Notes: generated by a model not told the origin, from the letters alone. A stretch of DNA of 16,648 bases from Parachlorella kessleri (GCA_001598975.1 BBXU01001757.1:1-16648), one strand, 5' to 3'; positions 1 to 12,266 are shown, numbered from the stretch's first letter. Made by a program: numbers and translations.

Positions 1-259
1 TAGGGCGGAAGTAGGGTCAGAGCGGGGTGTTAGTTAGGTGCAGGTAGGGCCGAAGCAGGGTCAAGGCGGGCGCGAGTAGGGGGGAGGTAGGGCCGAAGCG
101 GGGTCAAGGCAAGGCCTTAGAGTGGAGGTAGGGCCGAAGTTGGGTCAAGGTGAGGTCTCAGTAGGGTGGAGGTAGGGCCGAGGCGGCGTCAAGGCGGGGC
201 GTGAGACAGGTGGGGATAGGGCCGAAGTAGGGTCAAGGCGGGGCGGTAGTAAGGTGGTG
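1..259. repeat. 44-bp G-rich tandem minisatellite, about 6 degenerate copies, cut by the left edge
   Basis: The core TAGGGCCGAAG begins at 45, 88, 129, 173 and 217, with a variant copy at 1, so the period is 43-44 bp. Each unit continues with a GGGTCAAGG block and then a variable G-rich tail with GAGTAGGGTGGAGG-like sequence. Copies differ at scattered positions. The array fades after about 259 and probably continues to the left of the window. The strand is very G-rich. TAGGG recurs, but the units are not plant-type TTTAGGG telomere repeats. I see no coding potential. Confidence 0.9.
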
Positions 260-721
260 TTTCGCTGCATTTATAACCCTTGGTGAACACACTCTCCCCT
301 GAGATACTAAGTTGGGTGGCAGACAGGGGCGGTCTGCAGAGTAGTTTGCGTGATACAACAGCTGGTCAAAGGAACGACGTAGCGCACAGCGTATACACAC
401 CCTTGCCCAAATGCTGAACGGAATAATTGAATGAAAATATATAGTGACATGCGATGGCGGACCCCCAAGGCGACAGCCCTACCCGTTATGTGAGGGGTAA
501 GGGGGAGTGCAAAAGGTATAATACTGAACAACTGTTGCCCCGCCCGCGCTACTTGGCTAGCATGCCCAGCATGAGATGAAAAGCAGAGCTCCCTTCACAG
601 GACGTCCGTTAGGTTCCAACAGTGCATTGCTTTTCGCTCAACTTTGGACACTCTTGTGTGAACCTTGCCTGGAGAGCAACCATTGATCGAGCGTCACGCA
701 TAGATCGCAGGCCCAACTTTC
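260..721. other. Non-coding stretch upstream of the sulfotransferase gene
   Basis: No exon-like sequence, splice pair or RNA gene was recognised. It presumably holds the promoter and 5' UTR of the sulfotransferase gene that starts at 722. A weak TATA-like string (ATATATAG) lies near 437-444, too far from the start codon to assign with confidence. The minus-strand open frame at 307-531 has no recognisable protein features. Confidence 0.45.
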
Positions 722-3700
722 ATGACGCCCTCCTCCTTCCACTTCAAGCATCGGTGGAGCCTCAAAAACCATCTATTGTCAGGCAAGCGCTACAAAGACA
801 TGTCAGCGGTAGCCCTGCTTGCTTGCCTGGAAGGCCAAGTGCCAGGCTTATTATTACTCAGCAAATCTCGTTTATTTGGCTGCAGGAATCACAATCCAGC
901 CTTGGTTAAACCTGTTGTGCAAGTACGCTGCTCTGTTGGACTGGCGACTGTACTGGCACCGAGTGCTCTTCCTGACGGCCATGGCTGGCATTAATAGCTG
1001 TGTTGCTGCACTGGAAGCAGTGCTATTCAGCCGTCTTTGGGCCAGGCAGCCGCTCAATGAAGAGCCAGTCTTCATTTTGGGTCACCCCAGGTGCGTCTTG
1101 TGATGAGCGGCTGCGAACACTGCAGTCCTCCCCAGCCCGAAATGCCTTGCTTTTTATACTTAGTCAGAAGAGGGCCAATGCTGTGAGGTCGAGTTGTCCC
1201 CCTGGCCTTGGTGTGGGAGCAGGACCGGCACAACGCACCTGCACAACCTGCTGGCGCTGGATGGGCGTTTTGCCTATGCTACCATCCTCCAGGCGGGTGA
1301 GCTGCCCAACTGCTGCCGGCCTGCTGGGCTGTGGGTCAAATAGGTGGTAATGACACATAGGACGGATGCTGAGTACAAGTGTGCTTCATGCAAGGTGTGC
1401 TGACATCTATCTTGTTTGCGTTCTGGTCTTGGCACTGGAACTCCCTCCGGAAGGCGTTGCGGAGAAGCAAACTTGGGTCGGCATTCTCTTGTGTAGCAGT
1501 TGGAGCGAGGTAGTGCCCCTAAACCAACCTGCAGCGTAGCTCTTAGCGACACAATAATTGCAGGCTTGGCAGGTCTTGTTCTTCGCTTCTTGAAAACCTA
1601 TATCAGATGCAGGTGCCTAAGTCGCAGCTTAGCTGCCTGCAGGGTTCCCCTCCTCCTTCCTGTGCTGTGAGCTGTTCAAAGGGCTGCTGGCGCCCATCCT
1701 GGACAGTACTCGGCCCATGGACAACATGGCCATATCGTTTGACACGCCAGCAGAGGACGAGCTGGCCACCAACGTGCTGACAGGTGCGGTACGTTCCCTG
1801 TGAGGTACGTTGAGTGGTGTGATGAGGCTGCAGCTGCCAGGGTATGCTTGCTTGAGAGCTCAGTTGCTTCTTCTATATCACACCCTGACACTATTTTGCC
1901 GGCCCAGCTTCTGTGGGTGCAGGGGGGATCTCTCCATACATGCCCATTACACTGATGAAGTCCCATAAGGATTTCGCCAAGTACTACACGTTCCAGGATG
2001 CCAGCCCTGCTGAGCTTAAGGCTTGGATGGACAGCTTCCTGGGTTTCCTTCGCAAGGTGAGGGGCACGGGCGCTTACACCGTGCAGTTGCATGTATCCAT
2101 GCCGCACCTTCGATGACCACTCATGTGCGTCATCTCTAACGCTAAACCGTACTGTCATGTAACTTGTCCACCAAAATGTCGCCACCCTCACTGAAACAGC
2201 CGATTGCCGCTTCAGCAGCTTGGTTCCTGGGGCAAACAGCCTCTCACTTGCGCCCCCTGGGTGGCTGTAGGTCACCTACAGGCATGGCGGCACCAAGCCC
2301 CTGCTCATCAAGTCCCCGGTGCACACCGCCAGGGTGCGGCTCCTGCTGAGGCTCTTCCCAAAGGCCAAGTTCATCTACATACACAGGCACCCGCTGCAGG
2401 TGTGCTGTGCTTGCTGCCATGCCCGTGCGTCACACACCCTGCGATATGGACAGCTGTCCTACCGGGGGAGGGCATAGCAGCCAGGCCAGCAAGGCAACCA
2501 CAAGTGGTAGTGACGTGCCTGGCTCACACACACAGGTGAAGGGAGCAGTGAAATGGAAGCTAGGCTGTTGTGCTGGGGAGGAGACTGCGATGGCATTAGC
2601 TCCCAATGGCTAACTTTTCATTTGGAGTAAGCAAATTGCAGATCGTCAACTGGCTACACTTTGCTTTGGCAGTGCAGGTGTTCCAATCGGCGGCGCACAT
2701 GGCAGACACCTATTACTGGTACTGCTACTTGCAGCGGCCTTCGGACCAGGACATAACCTCCTTTATTCTGGACCAGTATGATTGCCTGTACAGGACCTAC
2801 CTCAAAGACAGGGAGCTTATTCCTCCAGGTATGATGGGCATGCCTCCCATTATCCTTTGGTATATGCTCGCCGCTGGCTTGGTGTGACTCCCGCTGGCAG
2901 CCGTTGTGGCGTGGCACCCTCTTGATGATATGGGAGATGCCAGCTCATGTTTTCCTCTGGCTGGACTGGACGGTTGGGGGCCCGCGAGGATGGTCAAAGC
3001 CAGCCAATCTTCTGCACATGTCGAGTGCAGCCGGGATACCATGCTGGTGGGCTTGTCTGATGAAGGCCGCTCTTTGACAAGGTGGCATAGGAAGGCCAGC
3101 ACGGTCTGCCAGCACAAGCATGCAGTTGCAGATGGTGATGGGTTGTGACCGGAGCTCGGTGGCTGCACGGGGATCTCACAGGGAAGGAAGGGAGTGGAAG
3201 TGAAGGGACTGGCTCGCCAGGGGCCCTGCACTTGCTTACACCCGCAGGCAACCTGGTGGAGGTGTCTTTTGCGGAGCTGGACCATGACCCGCTGGGCACG
3301 CTGCGCTCCATCTACCACCGCTTTGGCTGGGGCAACTTCGAGGAGGTGCTCCCCCGGCTCAAGGGTTACTGCGCGTCGTTGAGCGACTTCAAGAAGAACG
3401 ACCACAGCAGGTGATGTTGTAGAGCACACCACACCTTTGGGGCCTAGTGCCTGACGCTAATTCTGGGAGGGGTGGGCATACGGCGGCAGGGAGACGTACC
3501 TGGCAGAGGGGCATGGCATTCCTGCCCAGGCATCATCTCCCGGCTAACATTGCTGATTGTGATCTACCAATGATGTGCCTACTCTGCCTTGCATGGGTTG
3601 TACAAGTTGTTTTGCAAGCAGAAAGCACTGGTAGGGTTGACAGTTGGGGTGGGTGGCTGCGAATGAGGTATCCTAGTGCGCAGGCTGGGGCTTGATAGTA

Positions 3701-3918
3701 GGATGCTTGAGGGGCCCTTGGGAGGGTGGACAGCAACGTGCCCGGGTGCCAGCTGCGTCGTTGAGGTAGCTAAACAAAGGAGGAACTACTGGATAAGATG
3801 CTGAATGATGCAGATCCATGCTTTGCCTGCTACACCCTGCTCCAGGTTGCCCCCTGAGGTGGAGGATATGGTGCGGGTGCGGTGGGCCGACTCTTTCAAA
3901 ACCTTTGGTTACAGATAA
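722..3918 (+). CDS. Sulfotransferase (Sulfotransfer_3-type), 9 exons, 376 aa
   Basis: Exons: 722-782, 886-1090, 1223-1296, 1643-1783, 1923-2056, 2271-2399, 2678-2828, 3248-3410, 3846-3918 (1131 nt, stop TAA). The family moves a sulfuryl group from PAPS to an acceptor; the acceptor here cannot be told. Seen: the 5'-phosphosulfate loop GHPRTGTTH at residues 86-94, split by an intron inside the Arg codon. The 3'-phosphate site is IHRHPLQVFQS, with Arg244 and Ser252 eight residues apart as in known sulfotransferases. Between them are RPMDNMA and AEDELA, and KSPVH lies just ahead of the 3'-phosphate site; these are typical of the algal/protist membrane-linked group. A hydrophobic stretch (about residues 45-67, VLFLTAMAGINS) precedes the P-loop and could anchor the enzyme in the Golgi or ER membrane. 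The C-terminal exon (LPPEVEDMVRVRWADSF) is complete. The first intron (783-885) needs a GC donor (TCAG|GCAAGC); this gives LSG-ITIQPWLNLL, which fits relatives. The ATG at 722 is the least certain part. If intron 1 is wrong, an in-frame ATG exists at 981, but that would drop conserved sequence. Confidence 0.9.
783..784 (+). other. Non-canonical GC splice donor (sulfotransferase intron 1, 783-885)
   Basis: The exon ends TTGTCAG and the intron begins GCAAGC, the strong consensus form of GC-AG introns. The acceptor is GGCTGCAG, ending at 885. Splicing joins a phase-1 codon (G+GA, Gly) and links the ATG frame at 722 to the conserved frame running into the P-loop. The GT donors in this exon (802, 809, 839) put the wrong phase on the acceptor. 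Basis: frame logic plus family resemblance; no transcript was seen. Confidence 0.65.
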
Positions 3919-4225
3919 GGGACGGAAGACGTCATTCTTATCCAGGATTTTGCTAGTTGCAGCACCAACAATGCAAGGCTGCTGGGGCTGGTTGGCGTAG
4001 GTACAAAGAAAGCCGGTGGGCCAACAATAGGCGAGGACAGATAAAGGATAGACATGGGCTGTGAAGTCTACTGGTTCAGTGTCTCACCACCACCATTCAT
4101 GATTCATGATTTTCAGCACTGGTCAAAGGTACAGTGTTGTCAACAAGTCACATGGTTAGGTCATGCTTGCTTTCCTAGTCTTCATGCCTAAAAGCTGCCC
4201 CTCCTTTGAGGCTGTTGCCCTGATC
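3919..4225. other. Convergent 3' region between sulfotransferase and SDR genes
   Basis: About 307 bp between two stop codons that face each other (TAA at 3916-3918 on +, TAA at 4228-4226 on -). No exon, RNA gene or clear chlorophyte TGTAA poly(A) signal was seen on either strand. A short direct repeat (TTCATGATTCATGATTTTC) lies near 4096-4114. The stretch most likely holds both 3' UTRs. Confidence 0.5.
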
Positions 4226-6241
<2,016 letters not shown>

Positions 6242-6561
6242 TCCTTTATTATATTCGTTATTAGGCTGCAGTCAAGGCTTGAGACCTCTCCAGGTACCTT
6301 GATCTCGGAGTAGCGCGGGGGGGGTTGAGCTGACTCAGCCAAGGCGCCAGGAGCTGGAGTAACCACCGCCTAACCATGAGATCCAAATTCACTTGGACTC
6401 CACTGTGTTGCTCATCACCTGGGTTATATTGTAGCTGAGTATTTGGTCATGCAGGCATTGATCTCACACGCAGGCTGGCGAATAAATGCCTGCTCGATGC
6501 CTACCTGTTAACATAACCGGGTCTTCGCAATTTTGTACAAAGTGCTACGGGTGCTGCCAGT
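6242..6561. promoter_or_regulatory. Divergent intergenic region (SDR and thioredoxin-fold genes), probable shared promoter
   Basis: 320 bp lie between two start codons pointing away from each other, so both promoters should be here. A run of eight G sits at 6317-6324 and a TGACTCA palindrome-like site at 6331-6337. No convincing TATA box was seen for either gene. Regulation is inferred from gene orientation only. Confidence 0.5.
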
Positions 6562-7429
6562 ATGGGGAACATCAGCAGCACAAAGTATGACTCACAACCC
6601 CACTTGGCAGCCAAGCTAGCCGGGCGGCAGCACTGCCTGCTGGCCTTCCTGTCGCCCGCCTGTGGACTGTGCAACAGCCTGCAGCCCGCCCTCTCCAAGG
6701 TAATGTGGGGTAGCCGCACAAGCAGAAACATTGATCGAGTGTGGTTAGTCCTTCTGGAACGGCTGGCGAGGATCCCACTGACCTGAGCATGACCTGCACC
6801 GCAGGTTGAAGCAGAGGCAGGCAGCTGGCTTGCTGTTGCACGCCTTGACTCCACCCAAGACAAGGCCTGGGCTCCAGAGGTAGGTTGACCCAGTCGCTGC
6901 ACTGCCATTTGAGTGTGTCTGTGTGGGTGAGGGGCCTTCCATGCCAGGGCAACACCTGCCTATCTATTGAAGGCTGCAGGAAGTGTGATGCCCCGGGCTA
7001 GCAACCCTGAGTGCGGCAGGGCGGTGGCATGTAGTGCAGGCTGAGGATGTACATCTGTGAACTGGACGGTGTGAATGCGAGGTATTAGCTGCCTGACAGT
7101 AACTCCCTAGTGACTGCAGATGCTGCGATACGATGTGGAGACTGTTCCGTGCCTTGTCCTTCTGGGCCCTGACGGTGAGTCGCGGCCTGCTTGTTTAGAC
7201 CCTTGCGTGCAACCTGGTGTCAAGGGCTTTGGCCTGAAAAGCAGGTGGGAGCATGTAGTTCCGTGATGGTGGCAAATAGTGCAGTGCGCTTGTTAAAGAT
7301 CGATCACCTGGGCTAACACGGGGCACGCAAAGATTTGCAGGAAGGGCCATTTGCAAGACTGGCCAGCCGACAACTGCTCGCCAGATGGCCAGCGACCTGG
7401 AGGAAATGCTCAGAGCAGCCAGGAGATAG
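6562..7429 (+). CDS. Thioredoxin-fold protein with CGLC active site, 4 exons, 118 aa
   Basis: Exons: 6562-6699, 6805-6879, 7120-7174, 7341-7429 (357 nt, stop TAG). One thioredoxin domain fills the protein. Seen: beta strand LLAFLSP, then the redox pair Cys34-Gly-Leu-Cys37 in SPACGLCNSL; a middle segment VARLDSTQDKAWAPE; then RYDVETVPCLVLLGPDG with the expected cis-proline Pro81 after Val80; and a C-terminal helix MASDLEEMLRAARR. The active site differs from classic WCGPC in lacking the Trp and in having Leu for Pro, which usually shifts redox potential or partner choice. Thiol-disulfide exchange is the likely activity; partners are unknown. The N terminus MGNISS fits an N-myristoylation signal (Gly2, Ser6). 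No plastid transit peptide is visible. I chose the ATG at 6562 because it is the first in the open exon; an extra upstream exon cannot be excluded. It is divergent from the SDR gene and convergent with the membrane-protein gene. Confidence 0.85.
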
Positions 7430-7815
7430 GGGATAGGAGAGTATTGATAATTAGCACCACTGGCTTACTACAGTCAATCAGCCTACCGCAATGAGCGCAT
7501 GAACTTCCCAAGAGAGTCGTCTACCTTGCTAGCGCGTGGGGTGCCCTGAAACAACTGATGGTTGCAAGGACAAAGACGGGTAGACAGCTTAAGAGATCAT
7601 GCAAGCATAAGGATGTCTACGAGCCTGATGTCTGCAGCTTCTTCTGTGCATCCTGTGTTACCTACAGCTTTCACCATAACTAAAGCGCAATGCGCTGACG
7701 CACTGCCATACCGGTGTTCTACAGCAGCCATACTCTTAGAAAAAACAACATACCCTTGATAGCTACAGGCGTCCCTGCGTTCCAAGGGAGGACACAGGGC
7801 TGGCAGCACTGTGCC
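7430..7815. other. Convergent 3' region between the thioredoxin-fold and SURF4-like genes
   Basis: 386 bp between facing stop codons (TAG at 7427-7429 on +, TGA at 7818-7816 on -). Short open frames exist on both strands (for example 7562-7759 +) but show no motif or splice logic. No tRNA or repeat was seen. It probably holds 3' UTRs. Confidence 0.5.
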
Positions 7816-10800
7816 TCACTCTTTCTTCTTTTGCAAGTATCTGTCAACAGTGTACCGCCCTGCCCCAAAGTTGGCTAGCAGCAGCAGGCCGCCAGCCACA
7901 GCCAGGTTGGTAACAAAGTGTAACCTGCACAAATACAGTCCCAAATGGCAACTTCAATGGACCTTGCCAGCCTTGCATGTAGCTTCTCCATGGGCTGTCA
8001 TGGAAAGAGACATGCCGAGGTTTGGCTGGCACGTACTCCACCCACTGCATGCCTCTAAACAACCAACACAAACCGCGCAGTCCAGGCTCAAACAGAGGAC
8101 CTTGGCGGCAACCATGCCAAAAACACGGGCCGGGCTTCTTGCCACTTGCCTGACATGTGCTGTGTAAGACCAGGTTGGCCAGGATATCCAGAAGGGCCAG
8201 CAAGTCACTGCTTCCATAGCTAACGTCAGCGCAAGCAGGCGCGCACACACCTGCACGGCAGGCGCAAAGTGAGGAGCGGCTGAGGATGCCATCCTACAAG
8301 CCTGGCCAGGCTTCACTGACTCTAGAGTTGGCCGCAGTTGAAGTAATGTCGCTGGCACCAGAGGCCTGCACAATGCCCCAGGCGCACCCGTGGTGCATCT
8401 GACGCAGCGTGCTTACCCCGGTTTTGAAGCCTACCGCAAATGGCAAGCTGAGAAGGAATTCCAGCAGCAGCCAGTTATTGTCATGGCCGTCCCTGCAAGG
8501 AAGTACGTCAGCTTGCAATCAGACCTGGCAGTGCGCTTTGATGCGACTAGTGCGGGCAGGCAAGCATCAGTGTATCTCAATCAGCTAAGCCCTCATCCAA
8601 GCCAGGGGTGGCAAGGAAAGGCAGGGTTTGGGCATGGGGTGCCTCTCCCCTGCTTCTCAGAGTTTGCTAATCTTACTACTGGCGTTGGACGGATGCGATG
8701 CTCTCACCGTTGCCAGAGGGCGCTGCAGTGCCAAGCAAAACAACAACCTTAGTTGCTAGCCAAGGATTGCGATTCCATCAGTCATAGTCAAGGCATTGGC
8801 TAGACTGCTGTTACAATTAGCAAGGGTTTTAATGCTGAAATGCAAAACCCCATGGGAAGTGCTGAAGCTGTACCTGTGAGGAACATTCGCCCACAAAACA
8901 AAGTCTCGCGCGATGACCCGTTGGAACTGCAAGCAACACCAGCAGAGTTTGTGCTCTGCTGCGATTCAAACTCCAGAAATGCTCCCATAGTATGAGCACA
9001 CTTGCTGAGGACTGCAAGACTGAAAATCTTGATGAGCTGTAGAGACATTCCCAGCCTTACGCATACTTGCAGGGGAAGTTGCTGCTCCTTCAGATAGCTT
9101 CAGAACGCCAGCTAACAATGCAGACACCCCAGGGCGCCCAAAAGCATATACAAGCAGATCCAGGAGAGAGGCGCCACCTGTACTAGGCCCACATAAATGA
9201 AGAGTGAGGTCATCAGCAGGCGCCCCAGGAGTAGCACCAGCGACTTGCGGCGGCTAGGCTCCTTGTCACCAGACACTAGCAGGCCTATACAAGCAGGCAG
9301 CCATGCCGGCAGTAAGCAGCCACTGCCAGCCATGCAGGCTTGCCATCAGGGCTTGTTCCGTGTGCAGCTCTGCACCTGCAATAGCGAGCCTGTAGTTACG
9401 TGGTAAGTGCTTCTGGCTGCTGCCCCGGGTTCACATGACGGAAAGCCCCCCTAGTCAGTCTTGATGCGTAGCTTCGTTGCCCTGAGCCAGCATGCATTGA
9501 CACAAGCTACTCACCTGCGTAGCTGCTTGTGAGCTTGCTCTCCTTGATGGAGTTGGCCAGCACCAGCGCCGTGCACCCCATCACTGCTAGCCGCTTCACA
9601 ACCAGCTCATTTGGCTTGTAGCCATACCTGCGGGGTGCCCAGCCCCAACCGCTGGTGGTGCGGATGGCACTGGCTGGCTGCGCATTGTTGTTCGAGACGG
9701 CTGTGTGTGTGTAGGTTGGCAGAGCTTGTCCTCCCTCAGCTCAGCAAGTCAGGCAACCCAGGGCCCACATGCGTCCACATTCACCCACAGGTGCGCACCA
9801 TGAGAAGCTTGCAAGAGCTGTTTGGCCTGTCACCATGCCCCACGGGAACTCACAGCACAAGCATCATTAGCTGTGACCAGATGAGGTGCCCGCTGTCATA
9901 TGCCTCGTACAGGACTAAGAGGCTGCCGCCCCACAACACCCCACACCCTGCCGCAGTAAGGAGTGCGCAAGGTAGCAGCACCGACACGCCAAACCAAGGG
10001 AACCTGCACAGCGGAAGGTCTGATTCGTGCCAATGGCCGACCTGTGCAAGGGAGGCACAGGCAGTGTCCACGAACAGTCGGGCTGATGACTAGCGGGACA
10101 GCGCTGCAGATGCCTCAAGAGGCGCAGGAAAGAGGGTGCTATGCTGCGGTCGCTCCTACATGCGTGCCCTGTCAGCGTACACGTCATTCCCTTGGCTACT
10201 GCTCCAGTAACCGTGGCACCATATGCCCCCTCGCCTGGCGGGGATGTAGTGCTGTGGCCACCGCTGCGCGCGTAGTCTGAGGTCAGGCTTTTGCATGAAG
10301 CTCCACTGGTTGTAGGCATCATATACTGCACGAAGCACATGCCCTATTGCTGGTGGATGCTTTGTTGAAATCGGAGGCGCTCGCGAACAAGGAGCTCCAC
10401 ATGCCAGTCAAATTGTAGCTCCCGACTCACCAAGCGCTGCCTAATGCCCTGCAAGCACGCTTAGACTCACACTTCGCAAGGGACTGCTGGGCGTGCTCAC
10501 CTAGGTTCACAAAATACAAGCAGACTAGCACCCGGGAGACGGCCTTCATGAAGGGTGAGTTGGTAACGTGGTGCACGATGCGCCACGCCTTGCCCCCCGC
10601 TTCCGTGGCGGACCGTGAGCTGGCAATGTCAGCAGCTGCAAGCTTGGCGTTCTTAAGGCCCTCCAAGGCTGAGGACCCCACCTGCACCACCTCCCCAGCT
10701 GCTTGCTATCCTACTGCTTCAATCTCCTAGCATAACCTAGGACAAGAAGGGGCAGTCCAAGGCCCTCCACATCCAACTGGCAGCGTTGCGGTGCCCTGCA

Positions 10801-10979
10801 CTGGCCCCTGGCAGGTGCGGCTGGCTCACCTGCTGCCTGAAGTGCTTGGCCCTTGCGAGAGCCTGCTCCTTCGCTTTTTCAAGTGTACGAGCGTCTAGGT
10901 GGCCCAGCCTGGCCGAGGTCTTTTCCACAGCTTGCAGCACAGTACCCAGCCCTTGGGCGCTGGAGCCAGAGGACTTCAT
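7816..10979 (-). CDS. SURF4/DoxX-like multi-pass membrane protein with C-terminal dilysine, 10 exons, 389 aa
   Basis: Exons in transcript order: 10979-10830, 10705-10501, 10325-10220, 10003-9854, 9627-9515, 9284-9178, 8926-8874, 8492-8417, 8250-8150, 7924-7816 (1170 nt, stop TGA). All nine joins keep frame. The first ~120 residues are polar and helical (GLGTVLQAVEKTSARLG, LDARTLEKAKEQALARAK), then come several hydrophobic segments: VSRVLVCLYFVNLVYDAYNQW, FGVSVLLPCALLTAAG, LAVMGCTALVLAN, LLLGRLLMTSLFIYVGLVQ, WLLLEFLLSLPFAVGFKTG, RLLALTLAMEAVTCW and TNLAVAGGLLLLANFGAG. The late block (VGFKTG, ALTLAMEAVTCW, NLAVAGGLLLL) resembles the SURF4/Erv29 and DoxX fold. SURF4 is a cargo receptor for ER export. 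The last four residues, KKKE, fit a KKXX ER-retrieval signal, supporting an ER/Golgi protein. The function is inferred from family resemblance only. The last intron has a GC donor. The exon 2 acceptor (GGATAG, ending at 10706) is the weakest; an alternative at 10691 would remove five residues in frame. Confidence 0.85.
8148..8149 (-). other. Non-canonical GC splice donor (SURF4-like intron 9, 7925-8149)
   Basis: The minus-strand exon ends GCACATGTCAG and the intron begins GCAAGTGG, the best possible GC-AG donor. The acceptor TGTGCAG is followed by GTTACACTTTG. Splicing in phase 2 rebuilds an Arg codon and gives YTAHVRLHFVTNLAVAGG. The nearby GT (AGGCAA|GTGG) shifts the last exon into a frame without the conserved membrane helix and KKKE end. 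Confidence 0.88.
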
Positions 10980-11505
10980 GATTCGTGAGGGGTTCGTGAG
11001 GTGTGTGCAGTACTACCTACCACAACCAAAGGTGCTAGAGGCAAGCACGGTCGACCGAGCAATGACTTTGGCAGCAACGCCAGACAACGAGTGGAGGGGG
11101 ATCGCGAGTAAGTGACCTTGCGCTGTTGAGAAACTACACTGCCATCTCCCTAGCTTCAAGTTTCATGCGCCCAGCTCTGGTGGCATTCATGCACAGCTGA
11201 AGGGGAAAAAGTAAAATACAGGCAAACCCCCTGGTGACGTCGAACGAGCCGCAGGCACAGCATCCTGACGCGGAGTCAAGGCACAAAAACCACGACCCAG
11301 ACTGCATCAACTCATTAGTAAGCTCTCCTTCAAGTCTTGTCACCTAAGGTGGCGATAGGGTTTCAAATCCGCCGCTTGCGTTTTGGCCTGGCCTTGGACC
11401 GGAAAGCGTACTGGCCTCAGCTGCTCTTCCATTCGGCACGGCGACGCAAGTTATAGGTCTGCGCCAGCTCTTCTGCTGCAAGGCCAAAGTGTAGCGGGCA
11501 CGGCC
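10980..11505. promoter_or_regulatory. Divergent intergenic region (SURF4-like gene and small + gene)
   Basis: 526 bp between the minus-strand ATG at 10979 and the plus-strand ATG at 11506. Promoters and 5' UTRs for both are expected here. No TATA box, tRNA or repeat was identified. The minus-strand frame at 11134-11343 and the plus-strand frame at 10786-11115 show no family features and are not annotated as genes. Confidence 0.4.
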
Positions 11506-11824
11506 ATGGCAGACATTGTTACTGACTTGTTAGAGGCTGTGTCCACCTTTTCTACGGAGCCTCTCGTGGCTACTCCTGTTGGATCACCAGAGCCAGTGGA
11601 CGCATATATGGTAAGGTGGTCTCTTAGCAATGCGCTGTCCAGAGCAGGAGAGTTGCTCTTTGTTAGGAGCCATATGTGGGAGATCCTCCCTTGCGTGGCG
11701 CTTGGTTGCGTGCAGCTTTGTTGGTGAAACCCCAACGCAGAGGTCACATGAATCTGATCAACATCCATCCCAGGAGGGAGTCTACACCATGATAAGCCCG
11801 GTGTTTTCCCTTGACTATTTTTAG
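11506..11824 (+). CDS. Possible small two-exon protein of 51 aa, not recognised
   Basis: Exons: 11506-11610 (35 codons) and 11774-11824 (16 codons plus TAG). The start has a strong context (GGCCATGGC). The intron has a good donor (ATG|GTAAGG) and acceptor (CATCCCAG), both in phase 0. The product begins MADIVTDLLEAVSTFST and ends MISPVFSLDYF. It is acidic, with no signal peptide, membrane segment, cysteine or metal motif. I do not recognise the family. It stands alone between a divergent and a convergent neighbour, in a slot where a gene would be expected from the alternating layout. It could also be the 5' end of a longer, alternatively spliced gene, or a chance open frame. Confidence 0.5.
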
Positions 11825-12053
11825 TTGCAAGCCATATCAAAGTGTGCAATGGTTGTAGGAGGTTTGGCTAATGCATGTGCAGGGAAATGCCAAGTGCAGT
11901 GGCTTCTTGAAGTGGTGGCAGTTGTGTTCCAAGCACAAGCCAGTGGGTGCACCAACCACGAGTCAAGAGAGGCAATGTGGCAATATAAGCAGGGTTGCCT
12001 AGTGCGGGTGGACAGATGAGAGCAACAGATGAGGCTAACGAGCATGAAGCGAG

Positions 12054-12060
12054 TATAAAA
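12054..12060 (+). promoter_or_regulatory. TATA-box-like element TATAAAA without a downstream gene
   Basis: GAGTATAAAAGGTGGG matches the classic TATAAAAG core. No open frame or exon pair follows on the + strand before the convergent gene's stop at 12392. It may drive a non-coding RNA or be a chance match. Confidence 0.3.
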
Positions 12061-12266
12061 GGTGGGAAGAGTGTATGAGGTATGGCATCGGCAGTAGCAA
12101 TTTTGATTGTAGCATAAAGATACTGTTCTCTGTCCACTGAGGTCTGTCTGAGGTGACTCATATTGAGTTCACTGTCTTTTGTGATCTGACGCCCACTGCA
12201 GTGTCCCATTGATATGTGTGGGCCGTTTACAGCAGGGCAAGTTTAGTGTTTGTGTATGAAACACAG

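Noticed and set aside
1..259. Telomere end
   Set aside because: Units are 44 bp and degenerate, with no run of TTTAGGG or similar, so a minisatellite is the better call.
1676..2275. Minus-strand open frame of 199 codons
   Set aside because: It is the antisense shadow of sulfotransferase exons and introns. It has no motif, and the plus-strand frames match the family.
9611..10093. Plus-strand open frame of 160 codons
   Set aside because: It overlaps SURF4-like exons on the other strand, which carry clear membrane helices and working splice sites.
11341..11380. tRNA-like GGGTTTCAAATCC string
   Set aside because: No T-arm stem pairs around it, and no matching acceptor, D or anticodon arm was found upstream.
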